From contig CACARD010000005.1 of the NCBI GenBank assembly GCA_902534735.1, positions 1 to 64,000 on the forward strand: a stretch of DNA of 64,000 nt, written 5' to 3'. The notes beneath the pieces are model-generated. The model was not told the DNA's origin. It saw nothing but the letters and a program-made list of their open reading frames with translations, and searched no databases. Origin of the DNA: an uncultured Pelagibacteraceae bacterium (lineage in GTDB: Bacteria > Pseudomonadota > Alphaproteobacteria > Pelagibacterales > Pelagibacteraceae). This document shows, in pieces, positions 8,506 through 16,897 of this stretch. The position numbers were made by a program, and so were the translations under genes. Numbering within the stretch: the stretch's first letter is position 1; each line of letters begins with the position of its first letter.

Positions 8506-10089
8506 TTAATAACCTTTTGCGTATCCATCTTTTCTTGGATCTGAACCGCCAACTAAATTTCCTTTTTCTCTATCTATTTGAATTGCTTGTCCACCTCCAT
8601 GAGTACCATCTATATACTCAACATTATGACCGACTTCTTTTAAATTATTAAAAATTTTTTCATCAATACTTTTCTCTAATTTATAAATGTTATTGAAATG
8701 GAAAGCTCTAGGAAATGAAATGGCTTGTTGAGGAGTTAAGTTATAATCAATAATGCTATTTAAAACATGAACTTGTCCAACAGGTTGATATTGTCCCCCC
8801 ATTACTCCATAAGATAATTCACATTCTCCTTTGTTGTTCATAACTATTCCAGGAATTATGGTATGTAGTGGTCTTTTTAATCCCTGAATACAATTAGGAT
8901 GACCTTCCTCAACTCTAAAATTAGTTCCTCTATTGTGAAGAACCACTCCAGATTTATCACCTGTTATTCCAGATCCAAAAGCATAGCAAACAGAATTTAT
9001 TATTGAAACTACATTTAAATCTCTGTCTACCACACTTAAATAAACTGTTTCAGGATGGTTTGGAATATTTAGATCTCCTACATCTGCACAGCCATTAATA
9101 GATATATTTTTTGAAATATTATCTATATTTTGTTCACTTAATATTTTTTTCAAATCTAAATCCACAAATTCTGGATCACCAATATTTTCCTCTTTAAGTT
9201 TATATGCCTGCTTTGTAACTTCTGCTTCAAGATGAAATCTTTCAAATGAATTCACATCATATTTTTCAATACCTAACTTTTCTAATAACTTCATCATTAT
9301 TAAAACTGTTATTCCAGGTCCGCTCGGAGGACATTGATGTATGATAATATCTCTATATCTATCTGATAAAGTGTCTGATTTAATAGTTTTTTGCTTATGG
9401 AAATCTTCAATTGTATGTAAGCCTCCAAACTCTTTTAAAGTTTTAACTAAATCTTCAGCAATTGATCCTTCATAAAATTCTTTAACTCCATTTTTTGAAA
9501 TTTTTTCAAGAGTCTCTCCAAGTGCAGGATTTTTATTTACCTCGTTAAATTGATAACTCTTACCATTATTTAGCATATGTTTTCTAGAATATGTGTTATC
9601 GTTTAATTTATTAAATACGTTGCTCCAGGCGTTAGCAACAACTTTAGTCACTTTAAAACCATTCTTTGCAATATCTATACCTTTGTGAAACAACTCCTCA
9701 AAATCGAGTTTTCCAAAATCATTATGAATTGAATTCCAAGCATCTAATGCACCAGGAATAGTTACTGCGTGAGGACTTGTTAAACCGATTTTATCTATAT
9801 TCTTTTCCTTGAAATAATCAAAATTTGCTTTTGCTGGAGCAATACCTGATCCATTATATGAAACAGGGTCTTTGCCATTCATTTTTATTATTGCAAAACA
9901 ATCTCCACCTATACTTGTAGCATTAGGCTCTGCAACAGAGAGAACAACAGAAGCTGCAATAGCTGCATCCACTGCATTTCCACCTTTTTGCAATATTCTA
10001 AGAGCTTCTTCTGTAGCTATTGGATGTGATGTTGCGGCCATACCATTTGAAGAAATGGCATCTTTATCTTTTGTTGAATGATTATTCAT
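8506..10089 (-). CDS. Gamma-glutamyltransferase family Ntn-hydrolase
   Basis: N-terminal-nucleophile hydrolase related to GGT. Family landmarks are GGNAVDAAIA (37-46), EPNATSIGGDCF near residue 60, and the self-cleavage/nucleophile site ETVYLSVVD, in which T348 aligns with the catalytic Thr of E. coli GGT (TTHYSVVD). The downstream glycine loop YGVMGGQYQPVGQ is also present. The protein is 527 aa with no hydrophobic signal peptide, so it is probably cytoplasmic, unlike periplasmic GGT. Substrate could be glutathione, a gamma-glutamyl conjugate or another amide. It is first in a unit with a CoA ligase and a reductase and is divergent from an MFS transporter with only 30 bp between starts. Confidence 0.9.
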   Translation of the reverse strand: MNNHSTKDKDAISSNGMAATSHPIATEEALRILQKGGNAVDAAIAASVVLSVAEPNATSIGGDCFAIIKMNGKDPVSYNGSGIAPAKANFDYFKEKNIDKIGLTSPHAVTIPGALDAWNSIHNDFGKLDFEELFHKGIDIAKNGFKVTKVVANAWSNVFNKLNDNTYSRKHMLNNGKSYQFNEVNKNPALGETLEKISKNGVKEFYEGSIAEDLVKTLKEFGGLHTIEDFHKQKTIKSDTLSDRYRDIIIHQCPPSGPGITVLIMMKLLEKLGIEKYDVNSFERFHLEAEVTKQAYKLKEENIGDPEFVDLDLKKILSEQNIDNISKNISINGCADVGDLNIPNHPETVYLSVVDRDLNVVSIINSVCYAFGSGITGDKSGVVLHNRGTNFRVEEGHPNCIQGLKRPLHTIIPGIVMNNKGECELSYGVMGGQYQPVGQVHVLNSIIDYNLTPQQAISFPRAFHFNNIYKLEKSIDEKIFNNLKEVGHNVEYIDGTHGGGQAIQIDREKGNLVGGSDPRKDGYAKGY

Positions 10090-10119
10090 AATAGAACTGT
10101 AATTTCATAAAAAATATAA

Positions 10120-11328
10120 ATGATCAATAAAATAAATAAAAGTATTCTAATTTTTTCTGTATTTGCCTTTGGCTTTTTTATATCAAATTTACTGAGATCA
10201 ATTACCGCAACATTAACACCTGCTCTTTCAACTGAATTCAATTTAAGTGCTGCTAATCTTGGACTTTTAGCTGGAGGATATTTTCTAGGGTTTTCGCTCA
10301 TGCAAATTCCTACTGGTATGTTATTAGATAGATTTGGTCCAAAAAAAGTTATCGGATATTTATTAATCATTGCTCTTATTGGAACTATTTCATTTGCTTT
10401 TGCTAAAAGTTTTGCAGGTTTATTAATTTCTAGAATTTTCATTGGTGTAGGTGTTGCTGCTTGTTTAATGGGTCCTTTAACTGGTTACAGAGTATGGTTT
10501 GAAGAAAAATATCAACAACGTGCAAATTCATGGATGTTGATGGTTGCAAATTTTGGATTTGTTGCATCAACTCTACCAGTTCAAATTTTATTACCAATAA
10601 TTGGTTGGCGATCAATTTTTTTAATTATAGCCTCTTTAATTTTGATAAGCATAATATTAATATCAATTTTAATACCTTCGTGGGAAACTAAGAGGGATGA
10701 AGACCAAAATAATAATCTTCAAAATCTTTCCCACATATGGAAAAATAAATTCTTTATTAGCTTAGTACCGCTTGCATTTTTTAATTATGGAGGTGTTCAA
10801 GCAATACAAACATTGTGGGCTGGCCCATGGATGCTAAATGTGACGGGTTATGATGCAATACAAAGTGCGACAGGTTTATTTTGGATAAATGTAACTATGC
10901 TTTTTTCTTTTTTAATATGGGGATATTTTTTGCCAAGACTATCTTCCAAGGGAATTGACAGTATGAGAATTGTAAAATTTACACTTCCTGTAAGTTATAT
11001 AATTTTATTTTTAATAGTCATAATGGGAGACAAAGCTGGTGCAACCATGTTCACTCTTTATATTTTATCATCAATAGTAATTTCTTTAACCCAACCAGCA
11101 ATAGCATTAAATTTTCCTACTAAACTAGCAGGAAAATCTTTAACTTCATTCAATGTATTTTTATTTTCTGGTACTTTTTTTGTACAATGGATAATTGGTT
11201 TAATAATAGATTTTTCTAGAAATTTAGGTGCTACTATTACAATGAGCTATCAAATTTCTTTTTCAATTTTTTTATTTTTATGCGTTTTAAGTTACTTATT
11301 TTTTTTAATATTAAATAAAAATGAATAA
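10120..11328 (+). CDS. Major facilitator superfamily transporter
   Basis: Hydrophobic protein of 402 aa with about 12 predicted helices in two halves. The loop 2-3 MFS signature is visible as GMLLDRFGPKKV (about residues 67-78), and the early motif LSAANLGLLAGGYFLGFSLMQ is typical of metabolite:H+ symporters. Substrate is not predictable. The start is 30 bp from the divergent gamma-glutamyltransferase start, leaving little room for two independent promoters. The end overlaps the next gene by 8 bp. Confidence 0.85.
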   Translation: MINKINKSILIFSVFAFGFFISNLLRSITATLTPALSTEFNLSAANLGLLAGGYFLGFSLMQIPTGMLLDRFGPKKVIGYLLIIALIGTISFAFAKSFAGLLISRIFIGVGVAACLMGPLTGYRVWFEEKYQQRANSWMLMVANFGFVASTLPVQILLPIIGWRSIFLIIASLILISIILISILIPSWETKRDEDQNNNLQNLSHIWKNKFFISLVPLAFFNYGGVQAIQTLWAGPWMLNVTGYDAIQSATGLFWINVTMLFSFLIWGYFLPRLSSKGIDSMRIVKFTLPVSYIILFLIVIMGDKAGATMFTLYILSSIVISLTQPAIALNFPTKLAGKSLTSFNVFLFSGTFFVQWIIGLIIDFSRNLGATITMSYQISFSIFLFLCVLSYLFFLILNKNE

Positions 11329-12223
11329 AAATTTTATCGGATATTTTCTATTATTATTTCAGCCACTTTTTATGGCTAGTAATTTAATTGTAGCAAGAGG
11401 TGGTGTTGATGATGTTCCTCCAATATCTTTATCTTTTTGGAGATGGTTTATTTTTTTCATTATTTTATTCGTCCTAAATTATAAGTATTTATTTGATAAT
11501 TTTCAGACTATTAAAAAAGAGAGTAAAAGAAGTTTTTTTCTAGGTTTGATGGGATGTGGTGTTTGTGGAATATTTCCATATATGGCTGGTTCATCTACAA
11601 CCATTGTTAATATGGGAATTCTTTATACTTCTTCACCAATATTTATAATTTTAATCTCATATTTTCTTTTTAAAGATAAGATAAATATTTTCCAATTTAT
11701 TGGCTTACTTTTTTGTCTAGTTGGAGTGTTTGCTGTAATTTTAAAGGGCGATATCAATTTACTTCTTGAATTAAAATTTGCTTCTGGAGATTTTTGGATG
11801 TTAGGAGCAGCATTAGGTTGGGCGATTTATACAGTTATGCTTTTTCAATGGAATTCAGAACTCAATTTTTTTCCAAGACTAACAATTATATCTTTCTTTG
11901 GTTTTTTATCTATTTTGCCTTTTTATTTTATAGAGCATATTTATTTTGAAAAAACTTTATTCAATGAAGAATTTTATTATTGGATTTTGTTTGCAGCAAT
12001 TTCTCCAGGTATAATTGCTTTCTCACTATACACATTAACTATTAAATACTTAGGACCATCAACAACCGGTTTCACACTATACCTCTATACAATTTATGGA
12101 GCTTTTTATGGAATAATATTTTTTTCAGAGATTTTGGAAAATTATCATTTAATAGGTACCATATTTGTGTTTTTTGGTATTTATTTGGTAAGAAGAAAAA
12201 GTAAAAATGAAATTAAAGCCTAA
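11321..12223 (+). CDS. EamA/DMT superfamily permease
   Basis: 300-residue protein with about ten hydrophobic segments in two repeats, the usual arrangement of drug/metabolite transporters. Typical segments are SFWRWFIFF in the first repeat and GPSTTGFTLYLYTIYGAFYGIIFFSE near the end (GPSTTGFTLY at about 247-256). It ends in a positively charged tail (RRKSKNEIK), suggesting a cytosolic C terminus. It starts inside the end of the MFS gene (ATGAATAA overlap) and overlaps the next gene by 17 bp, so the three are translationally coupled. Substrate unknown; members often export amino acids or metabolites. Confidence 0.85.
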   Translation: MNKNFIGYFLLLFQPLFMASNLIVARGGVDDVPPISLSFWRWFIFFIILFVLNYKYLFDNFQTIKKESKRSFFLGLMGCGVCGIFPYMAGSSTTIVNMGILYTSSPIFIILISYFLFKDKINIFQFIGLLFCLVGVFAVILKGDINLLLELKFASGDFWMLGAALGWAIYTVMLFQWNSELNFFPRLTIISFFGFLSILPFYFIEHIYFEKTLFNEEFYYWILFAAISPGIIAFSLYTLTIKYLGPSTTGFTLYLYTIYGAFYGIIFFSEILENYHLIGTIFVFFGIYLVRRKSKNEIKA

Positions 12224-13019
12224 AATGTTATTTGCAAAAATTCTGTTTTATATTTTTATTATTTACTTTGGAGTTTCTCTAATAGTTTATTTTTATCAAA
12301 GAAAATTATTATACCATCCTGGAGAAAATAATTATTTAGATGAGGGACCTCTATCTCACAAAATCGAAAAAGTAAGTATTCAATCTGATAATGATCTAGT
12401 TGGATGGTATTACAAAAAAAATAATAACTCTAAAACTTTGCTTTTTTTTCACGGAAATGCTGGAAAATTAGATAATAGAATTTATAAACTAAATGAGTTT
12501 GCAGATTTAGATTTAAACTATTTAATTTTTGCATATAGAGGCTTTAGTGGAAATAAAGGCAAACCAACAGAAATTGGACTTTATAAAGATGCAATTAAAG
12601 CCAAAGAATGGCTTAATCAAAACAATATAGAAGATAAAGATATTGTTCTCTATGGAGAATCTCTTGGCACTGCTGTAGCAATAGAGACCGCAAGTAACAA
12701 TTTATTTGCAGGTATAATATTAGAGTCCCCATTTACATCTATGGAGATTTTGGCACAAAAATATTATCCATATCTTCCTGCAAAAATTATTTTAAAAGAT
12801 AAATACAAATCTATTGAAAAAATTAACAAAATAAAGTTTCCCATGCATGTGATGCATGGGAAAAAGGATAATATTGTGCCATTTTATATGGGCGAAGAAA
12901 TATTTAATAAATATGGTGGTGTTAAGTCAAATTATTTTAATGAAAACGACGACCATATGATGGAATTTAATAAAAATTTAATTCAATCAATCGACAATTT
13001 TATAAAAAGTTTAAATTAA
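12207..13019 (+). CDS. Alpha/beta hydrolase, BEM46/ABHD13-like, membrane-anchored
   Basis: A hydrophobic N-terminal helix (about residues 8-29) anchors a serine hydrolase domain. The oxyanion segment FFHGNAG is at 80-86. The nucleophile elbow GESLG contains S152, the acid is D221 in HGKKDNIVP, and the catalytic His is H250. This order and spacing fit ABHD13/BEM46-type hydrolases. Substrate is unknown; an ester, thioester or lipid is possible. A second Met at residue 7 is an alternative start that would remove most of the overlap with the upstream permease gene. Confidence 0.85.
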   Translation: MKLKPKMLFAKILFYIFIIYFGVSLIVYFYQRKLLYHPGENNYLDEGPLSHKIEKVSIQSDNDLVGWYYKKNNNSKTLLFFHGNAGKLDNRIYKLNEFADLDLNYLIFAYRGFSGNKGKPTEIGLYKDAIKAKEWLNQNNIEDKDIVLYGESLGTAVAIETASNNLFAGIILESPFTSMEILAQKYYPYLPAKIILKDKYKSIEKINKIKFPMHVMHGKKDNIVPFYMGEEIFNKYGGVKSNYFNENDDHMMEFNKNLIQSIDNFIKSLN

Positions 13020-13033
13020 GACATAATTTAAAC
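13009..13033. repeat. 9-bp inverted repeat spanning the hydrolase stop codon
   Basis: GTTTAAATT and AATTTAAAC are separated by 7 nt. There is no following T-run, so termination is uncertain; it may be an mRNA 3' stem. Confidence 0.35.
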
Positions 13034-13067
13034 AAATCCACATCACTTTTAAATTCTAACTTTAGAT

Positions 13068-13631
13068 ATGTTTAAATTCCTTTTATTACTTTTTTTATTA
13101 ATATTGCCAACAAAACTTAGTTCAGAAATAAATAATGAGTACTATGATAACAATTATTTTCATATTGGAAAAATGAACTCTTACAATAGTGAGTTCACTC
13201 TATATTTTAAAACACGGAAGAAAGCTATCTTAGCAAAGGGAGAATTTTATAATTATATTAATGATTTTCCACAGGATTTATACTTATATGATAAAAATTT
13301 AAATAAAGATTACCCTCTGATTTCATATGACTGGTTTCCAAAAAAAGTTAAAAAAATATCAAAAAAATATAATTACCCACTTTTCCCAGAGGATTTTGCT
13401 TACTATTTATTAAATGACAACAACACTTTAATTTTGATAAGTGCAAAAAAAAATTTTTATGAAAATTTAAAATATGACATAAAAAATAATAAGCTAGAAA
13501 TTGCTAATACCTCTGGCAAATTAAATTTTATAATCTCTTCTTATGCTGAAAACTGTGGTTATAAATCTCTAAAAAATAATTTTGAGTGCAACATTTATAA
13601 ACCTTTAATTTCTAAAAATTTGCTTAATTAA
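13068..13631 (+). CDS. Exported protein of unknown function
   Basis: I do not recognise the family. The 187-residue protein begins with a hydrophobic segment and a likely signal-peptidase site (MFKFLLLLFLLILPTKLSSE), so it is probably periplasmic. The remainder is rich in Tyr, Asn, Lys and Phe. The only two cysteines lie near the C terminus in ENCGYKS and FECNIYK, 12 residues apart, and could form a disulfide. It follows the hydrolase by 48 bp and converges on ftsY, whose stop codon overlaps its own through the palindrome TTAATTAA. The open frame, its signal peptide and its position argue that it is real. Confidence 0.7.
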   Translation: MFKFLLLLFLLILPTKLSSEINNEYYDNNYFHIGKMNSYNSEFTLYFKTRKKAILAKGEFYNYINDFPQDLYLYDKNLNKDYPLISYDWFPKKVKKISKKYNYPLFPEDFAYYLLNDNNTLILISAKKNFYENLKYDIKNNKLEIANTSGKLNFIISSYAENCGYKSLKNNFECNIYKPLISKNLLN

Positions 13632-14541
13632 CTTGGGTAAATGCACTTGCAAACTTCTCAGCTTCAAATATTTGTAAGTCATCCTCTTTTTCTCCAAGCC
13701 CGAGACCAACAATAGGTACTTTATATTTCTTTGAAATCGCAATCAATATTCCACCTTTTGCAGTTCCATCAAGTTTTGTCATTATGATGCCTGTGATTGG
13801 AAGTAATTTATTAAATTCTTCGAGTTGATTAATTATATTTTGTCCCGATGTTGCATCTAAAACTAAGATAACCTCGTGAGGTGCTGTTTCATCACTTTTT
13901 TTAATTACATTTCCTATTTTTTTTAATTCATCCATTAAATTCTTTTTATTTTGTAATCTTCCTGCCGTGTCTACTATTACTTGATTTATGTTTTGACTTT
14001 GAGCTATTTCCATTGCTTTAAAAGCAACTGAAGCTGGATCTGAACCAGGATCTGATTTTACAATTTTAGCATCAACCCTGTTAGCCCATTCTTCTAATTG
14101 ATCAATAGCAGCTGCTCTAAATGTATCGCATGCTGAAAAAAGAACTTTATTATTATTTTGTACAAATATTTTTCCTAATTTTCCAATAGTAGTTGTCTTA
14201 CCAACTCCATTAACACCTGAAACTAATATTATATTTGTCTTTTCTTTTTTTAAGAAAAAATCTTTCTTTTCTAGGGGTTTCATTAGTTCTAAAATATAAT
14301 TATTAAGTATTTCAAAAACTTCCTTTATTGGATCATTTTTTGGATCAATCTTTTTTTGAGCAATTATAGATTTTATCTCTGATGCTGCATCTAAGCCCAC
14401 GTCTGAGCCGATCAAGAATTCCTCTATTTTATCAAGAGTTGTATCGTCAATTTCTTTCTTAACTATTATTTCTTTAAGACCTGATGCTATATTACTTGCA
14501 CTTCTTTTAAATCCGATTTTAAATTTTTCAAAAATACCCAT
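13624..14541 (-). CDS. ftsY: Signal recognition particle receptor FtsY
   Basis: SRP receptor GTPase that docks Ffh-ribosome complexes at the inner membrane. The protein is essentially an NG domain: the N helical bundle occupies residues 1-90, the P-loop GVNGVGKTT is at 109-117, DTAGR at 191-195 and TKLDGTAKGG at 255-264. At 305 aa it lacks the long acidic A domain of E. coli FtsY, as is common in alphaproteobacteria. It overlaps the dapF stop by one base (TAATG-type junction), so it is probably co-transcribed with dapF. The partner ffh lies about 1 kb away on the opposite strand. Confidence 0.97.
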   Translation of the reverse strand: MGIFEKFKIGFKRSASNIASGLKEIIVKKEIDDTTLDKIEEFLIGSDVGLDAASEIKSIIAQKKIDPKNDPIKEVFEILNNYILELMKPLEKKDFFLKKEKTNIILVSGVNGVGKTTTIGKLGKIFVQNNNKVLFSACDTFRAAAIDQLEEWANRVDAKIVKSDPGSDPASVAFKAMEIAQSQNINQVIVDTAGRLQNKKNLMDELKKIGNVIKKSDETAPHEVILVLDATSGQNIINQLEEFNKLLPITGIIMTKLDGTAKGGILIAISKKYKVPIVGLGLGEKEDDLQIFEAEKFASAFTQVN

Positions 14542-15365
14542 TATATTTTGATATTAATTTTTTCAATTTCAGATACAGGACCTCTCATTTTTATATTTAA
14601 TTCATTATCAATTTGAATATTTAAAATTCCTGTTGAAAATTCTATTTTTGAATTACTATTTTGTAGTTGATTTAAATTAGCTGCGACTGCCGTTGCACAT
14701 GCTGCAGTCCCGCAAGCTTTTGTCAAACCAGCGCCCCTCTCCCAAACTTTAATTTTGTAATGTTGTTCACTAATTTTTTGAGCTATTGTGACATTACATT
14801 TTTCAGGGAAAACTTCATGATTTTCTATTAATGGTCCATACTTTTTTAAATTTATTTTTTCTATATCCTCGCAAAAATATATGACATGAGGGTTTCCAAC
14901 ATTCACTGCAATACCACCATTCATTTTATTTCCGTCAATATCAATCATACCAAGTGATAGATTTTTAGTATCAAGATCTTTACTTAAAGGAATTTTGTTC
15001 CACTCTAAATTTGGAGTTCCAATTATTGTTTCAACATCTTTATTATTAAGGACCTTAGATTTTAATATTTTTGAGGATACTGAAATTTCAATTTCTTTTT
15101 TATTTTTTTCAATACTTAGTAAATAAGCAACGCATCTAGTTCCATTTCCACATGCATCTGAGCGGCTTCCATCCGAGTTAAAAAAAGCAACATCAGCATC
15201 AGCTTTTTGACTTTTTTTTATGTAGATCAACTGATCGCACCCTATGAAATCTCTGTCACAAATTTTTAAGATTTGGTCATTTGATAAGTTTAAATTATTT
15301 ATTCTCTGATCAATAATAACAAAGTCATTACCTAATCCATCCATTTTAAATGCTTCAAATTCCAT
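14541..15365 (-). CDS. dapF: Diaminopimelate epimerase
   Basis: Converts LL- to meso-diaminopimelate for lysine and peptidoglycan synthesis. The two catalytic cysteines that act as acid and base are visible: C72 in DACGNGTRC and C218 in KACGTAACATA. The N-terminal MDGLGNDFVIID segment is also typical. Length (274 aa) is normal. The gene reads away from the structured region that precedes ffh; its own promoter must lie within about 15366-15440, overlapping that region on the other strand. Confidence 0.97.
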   Translation of the reverse strand: MEFEAFKMDGLGNDFVIIDQRINNLNLSNDQILKICDRDFIGCDQLIYIKKSQKADADVAFFNSDGSRSDACGNGTRCVAYLLSIEKNKKEIEISVSSKILKSKVLNNKDVETIIGTPNLEWNKIPLSKDLDTKNLSLGMIDIDGNKMNGGIAVNVGNPHVIYFCEDIEKINLKKYGPLIENHEVFPEKCNVTIAQKISEQHYKIKVWERGAGLTKACGTAACATAVAANLNQLQNSNSKIEFSTGILNIQIDNELNIKMRGPVSEIEKINIKI

Positions 15366-15388
15366 ATAAATAATACTTAACTTATTTA

Positions 15389-15414
15389 TTGACTTTTTGA
15401 ACCTCTAATATAGT
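15389..15414 (+). promoter_or_regulatory. Candidate promoter for the structured RNA / ffh
   Basis: TATAGT at 15409-15414 is a good -10. TTGACT at 15389-15394 matches the -35 consensus but with a short 14-nt spacer; TTATTG at 15386-15391 would give 17 nt. Either predicts a start near 15420, exactly where the G+C-rich structured stretch begins. Confidence 0.45.
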
Positions 15415-15417
15415 TTA

Positions 15418-15519
15418 CGCGCACTTCCGCAAAATACAGCAATTTGCGGTGTCTTTGGAAACAAAGAGATCGACACCAGTCAGCGAGGGTTCGCCCACTG
15501 GTGCGATACTTGCTGTGCG
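15418..15519 (+). ncRNA. Structured RNA of unknown class upstream of ffh (leader element or ncRNA)
   Basis: About 54% G+C by hand count in a genome near 30%, with several compensable stems. These are CCGCAAA/TTTGCGG (15427-15433 with 15443-15449), GGTGTC/GACACC (15448-15453 with 15472-15477, sharing two bases with the first stem) enclosing a GAAA-loop hairpin (TTTG/CAAA), and CACCAGT/ACTGGTG (15474-15480 with 15497-15503) enclosing GGG-TTCG-CCC. The first loop (ACAGCAA, 15436-15442) is complementary over 7 nt to TTGCTGT at 15510-15516, which allows a pseudoknot. That 3' strand lies 8 bases before the ffh ATG, and no Shine-Dalgarno is visible. The conserved bacterial SRP RNA domain IV motif (GGAAGG...AGCAGCC) is absent on both strands, so I do not call it ffs. 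No terminator follows, so a cis leader is as likely as a free RNA. Confidence 0.6.
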
Positions 15520-15524
15520 AAATT

Positions 15525-16883
15525 ATGTTTGAAAATTTAACTAATAAATTTGAAGAAATTTTTTCTTCATTAAAAAAAGCTCCTTCTCTTGATGAAAAGC
15601 AAGTTGATGAGGGTTTAAAAGGTATAAGGTTGGCCTTATTAGAAGCCGATGTTTCTTTAGACGTAGTTAAGGAGTTTATTAGTAGAGTTAAGCCTAAAGC
15701 GCTAGGTCAAGAAATTATAAGATCAACTTCTCCCGGGGATATGGTTGTAAAAATCGTTTATGACGAAATAGTATCTTTTTTAGGTGATAAGAATTCTGAA
15801 ATCTCCCTTAATGCTGTCCCTCCAGTTCCAATCATGCTAGTTGGGTTGCAAGGTTCAGGAAAAACTACAACAACCTCAAAATTAGCGAAATTTTTAGAAA
15901 AAAATAACAAGAAAAAAGTTATGATGGCTAGTTTGGACGTTTACAGACCTGCCGCGCAAGAGCAATTGAGACTTTTGGGTGAACAAAATAATATTGAAAC
16001 TTTGCCAATTATAGAAGGCCAGCTTCCTGCTGATATTTGTAGAAGAGCTTTAAGTGCTGCAAATTTAAATGGTTGTGAAGTAGTTTTATTTGATACTGCT
16101 GGAAGAACACAAATAGATTTTCAAATGATGAATGAAATCAAACAAATTGAAACTATTATTAATCCTGCAGAAACTATACTGGTAGCAGATTCTCTAACAG
16201 GTCAAGTTGCTGCTAATGTAGCAAAGGAATTTAAAAATACAGTAAATTTGAGCGGCATTATACTTACAAGAGCAGATGGAGATGGAAGAGGTGGAGCTGC
16301 ATTGAGTATGAAATATGTTGCTGAGGTCCCCATAAAGTTTCTTGGTGTTGGAGAAAAAATTGAGAATTTTGAAGTTTTCCATCCTGATCGAATTGCAAAT
16401 AGAATTTTGGGAATGGGAGATATCGTTTCCTTAGTTGAAAAAGCTTCAGAAGATTTAGATCAAGAAAATTTAAAGAAAACAGAAGAGAAACTTAAAAAAG
16501 GTCAATTCTCGATGGAAGATTATCTTTCTCAATTACGTCAAATGAAAAAGATGGGTGGAATTGAAGGCATAATGTCATTTCTCCCTGGAGTTTCAAAAAT
16601 TAAATCACAAATGGACCAATCAGGAATAGATGAAAAAATTATAACTCAAAATGAAGCTGTTATTTTATCAATGACAAAGCAAGAAAGAGAAAATCCTAAA
16701 ATTATAAATGGATCAAGAAAAAAAAGAATTGCTAATGGCTCAGGTACAGACATTGCCACTATCAATAAGTTGTTAAAACAATTTAAGATGATGTCAGAAA
16801 TGATGAAAAAAATGTCTAAAGGAAACATGAAAGGAATGGCGGATAAAGGGATCCCGCCTGAACTATTTAATCAATTAAAATAA
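15525..16883 (+). CDS. ffh: Signal recognition particle protein Ffh
   Basis: SRP54 GTPase that binds signal sequences on ribosomes. N domain: residues 1-95. G domain: P-loop GLQGSGKTTTT from residue 107, DVYRPAAQEQL, DTAGR at 190-194, TRADGDGRGGA. Methionine-rich M domain: about 325-452, with the RNA-binding helices (NGSGTDIATINKLLKQFK) and the C-terminal GIPPELFNQLK. The start is placed at ATG 15525 (MFENLTNKF), the normal Ffh N terminus, giving 452 aa. The frame stays open upstream to a TTG at 15444, but those 27 codons run through the structured RNA and do not look like protein. rpsP follows 14 bp later. Confidence 0.97.
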   Translation: MFENLTNKFEEIFSSLKKAPSLDEKQVDEGLKGIRLALLEADVSLDVVKEFISRVKPKALGQEIIRSTSPGDMVVKIVYDEIVSFLGDKNSEISLNAVPPVPIMLVGLQGSGKTTTTSKLAKFLEKNNKKKVMMASLDVYRPAAQEQLRLLGEQNNIETLPIIEGQLPADICRRALSAANLNGCEVVLFDTAGRTQIDFQMMNEIKQIETIINPAETILVADSLTGQVAANVAKEFKNTVNLSGIILTRADGDGRGGAALSMKYVAEVPIKFLGVGEKIENFEVFHPDRIANRILGMGDIVSLVEKASEDLDQENLKKTEEKLKKGQFSMEDYLSQLRQMKKMGGIEGIMSFLPGVSKIKSQMDQSGIDEKIITQNEAVILSMTKQERENPKIINGSRKKRIANGSGTDIATINKLLKQFKMMSEMMKKMSKGNMKGMADKGIPPELFNQLK

Positions 16884-16897
16884 AGGAGATATAAGTA

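Noticed and set aside
15418..15519. tRNA, tmRNA or standard SRP RNA (ffs)
   Set aside because: GGTTCG resembles a T-loop, but there are no acceptor, D and anticodon arms of proper size. The SRP domain IV consensus (GGAAGG with AGCA opposite CAGG) is absent on both strands. Left as an unknown structured RNA.
15444..15524. 27-codon N-terminal extension of Ffh from a TTG start
   Set aside because: The peptide is unlike any Ffh N terminus, while MFENLTNKF at 15525 is the canonical start; the DNA is G+C-rich and strongly self-complementary, as for RNA rather than protein.
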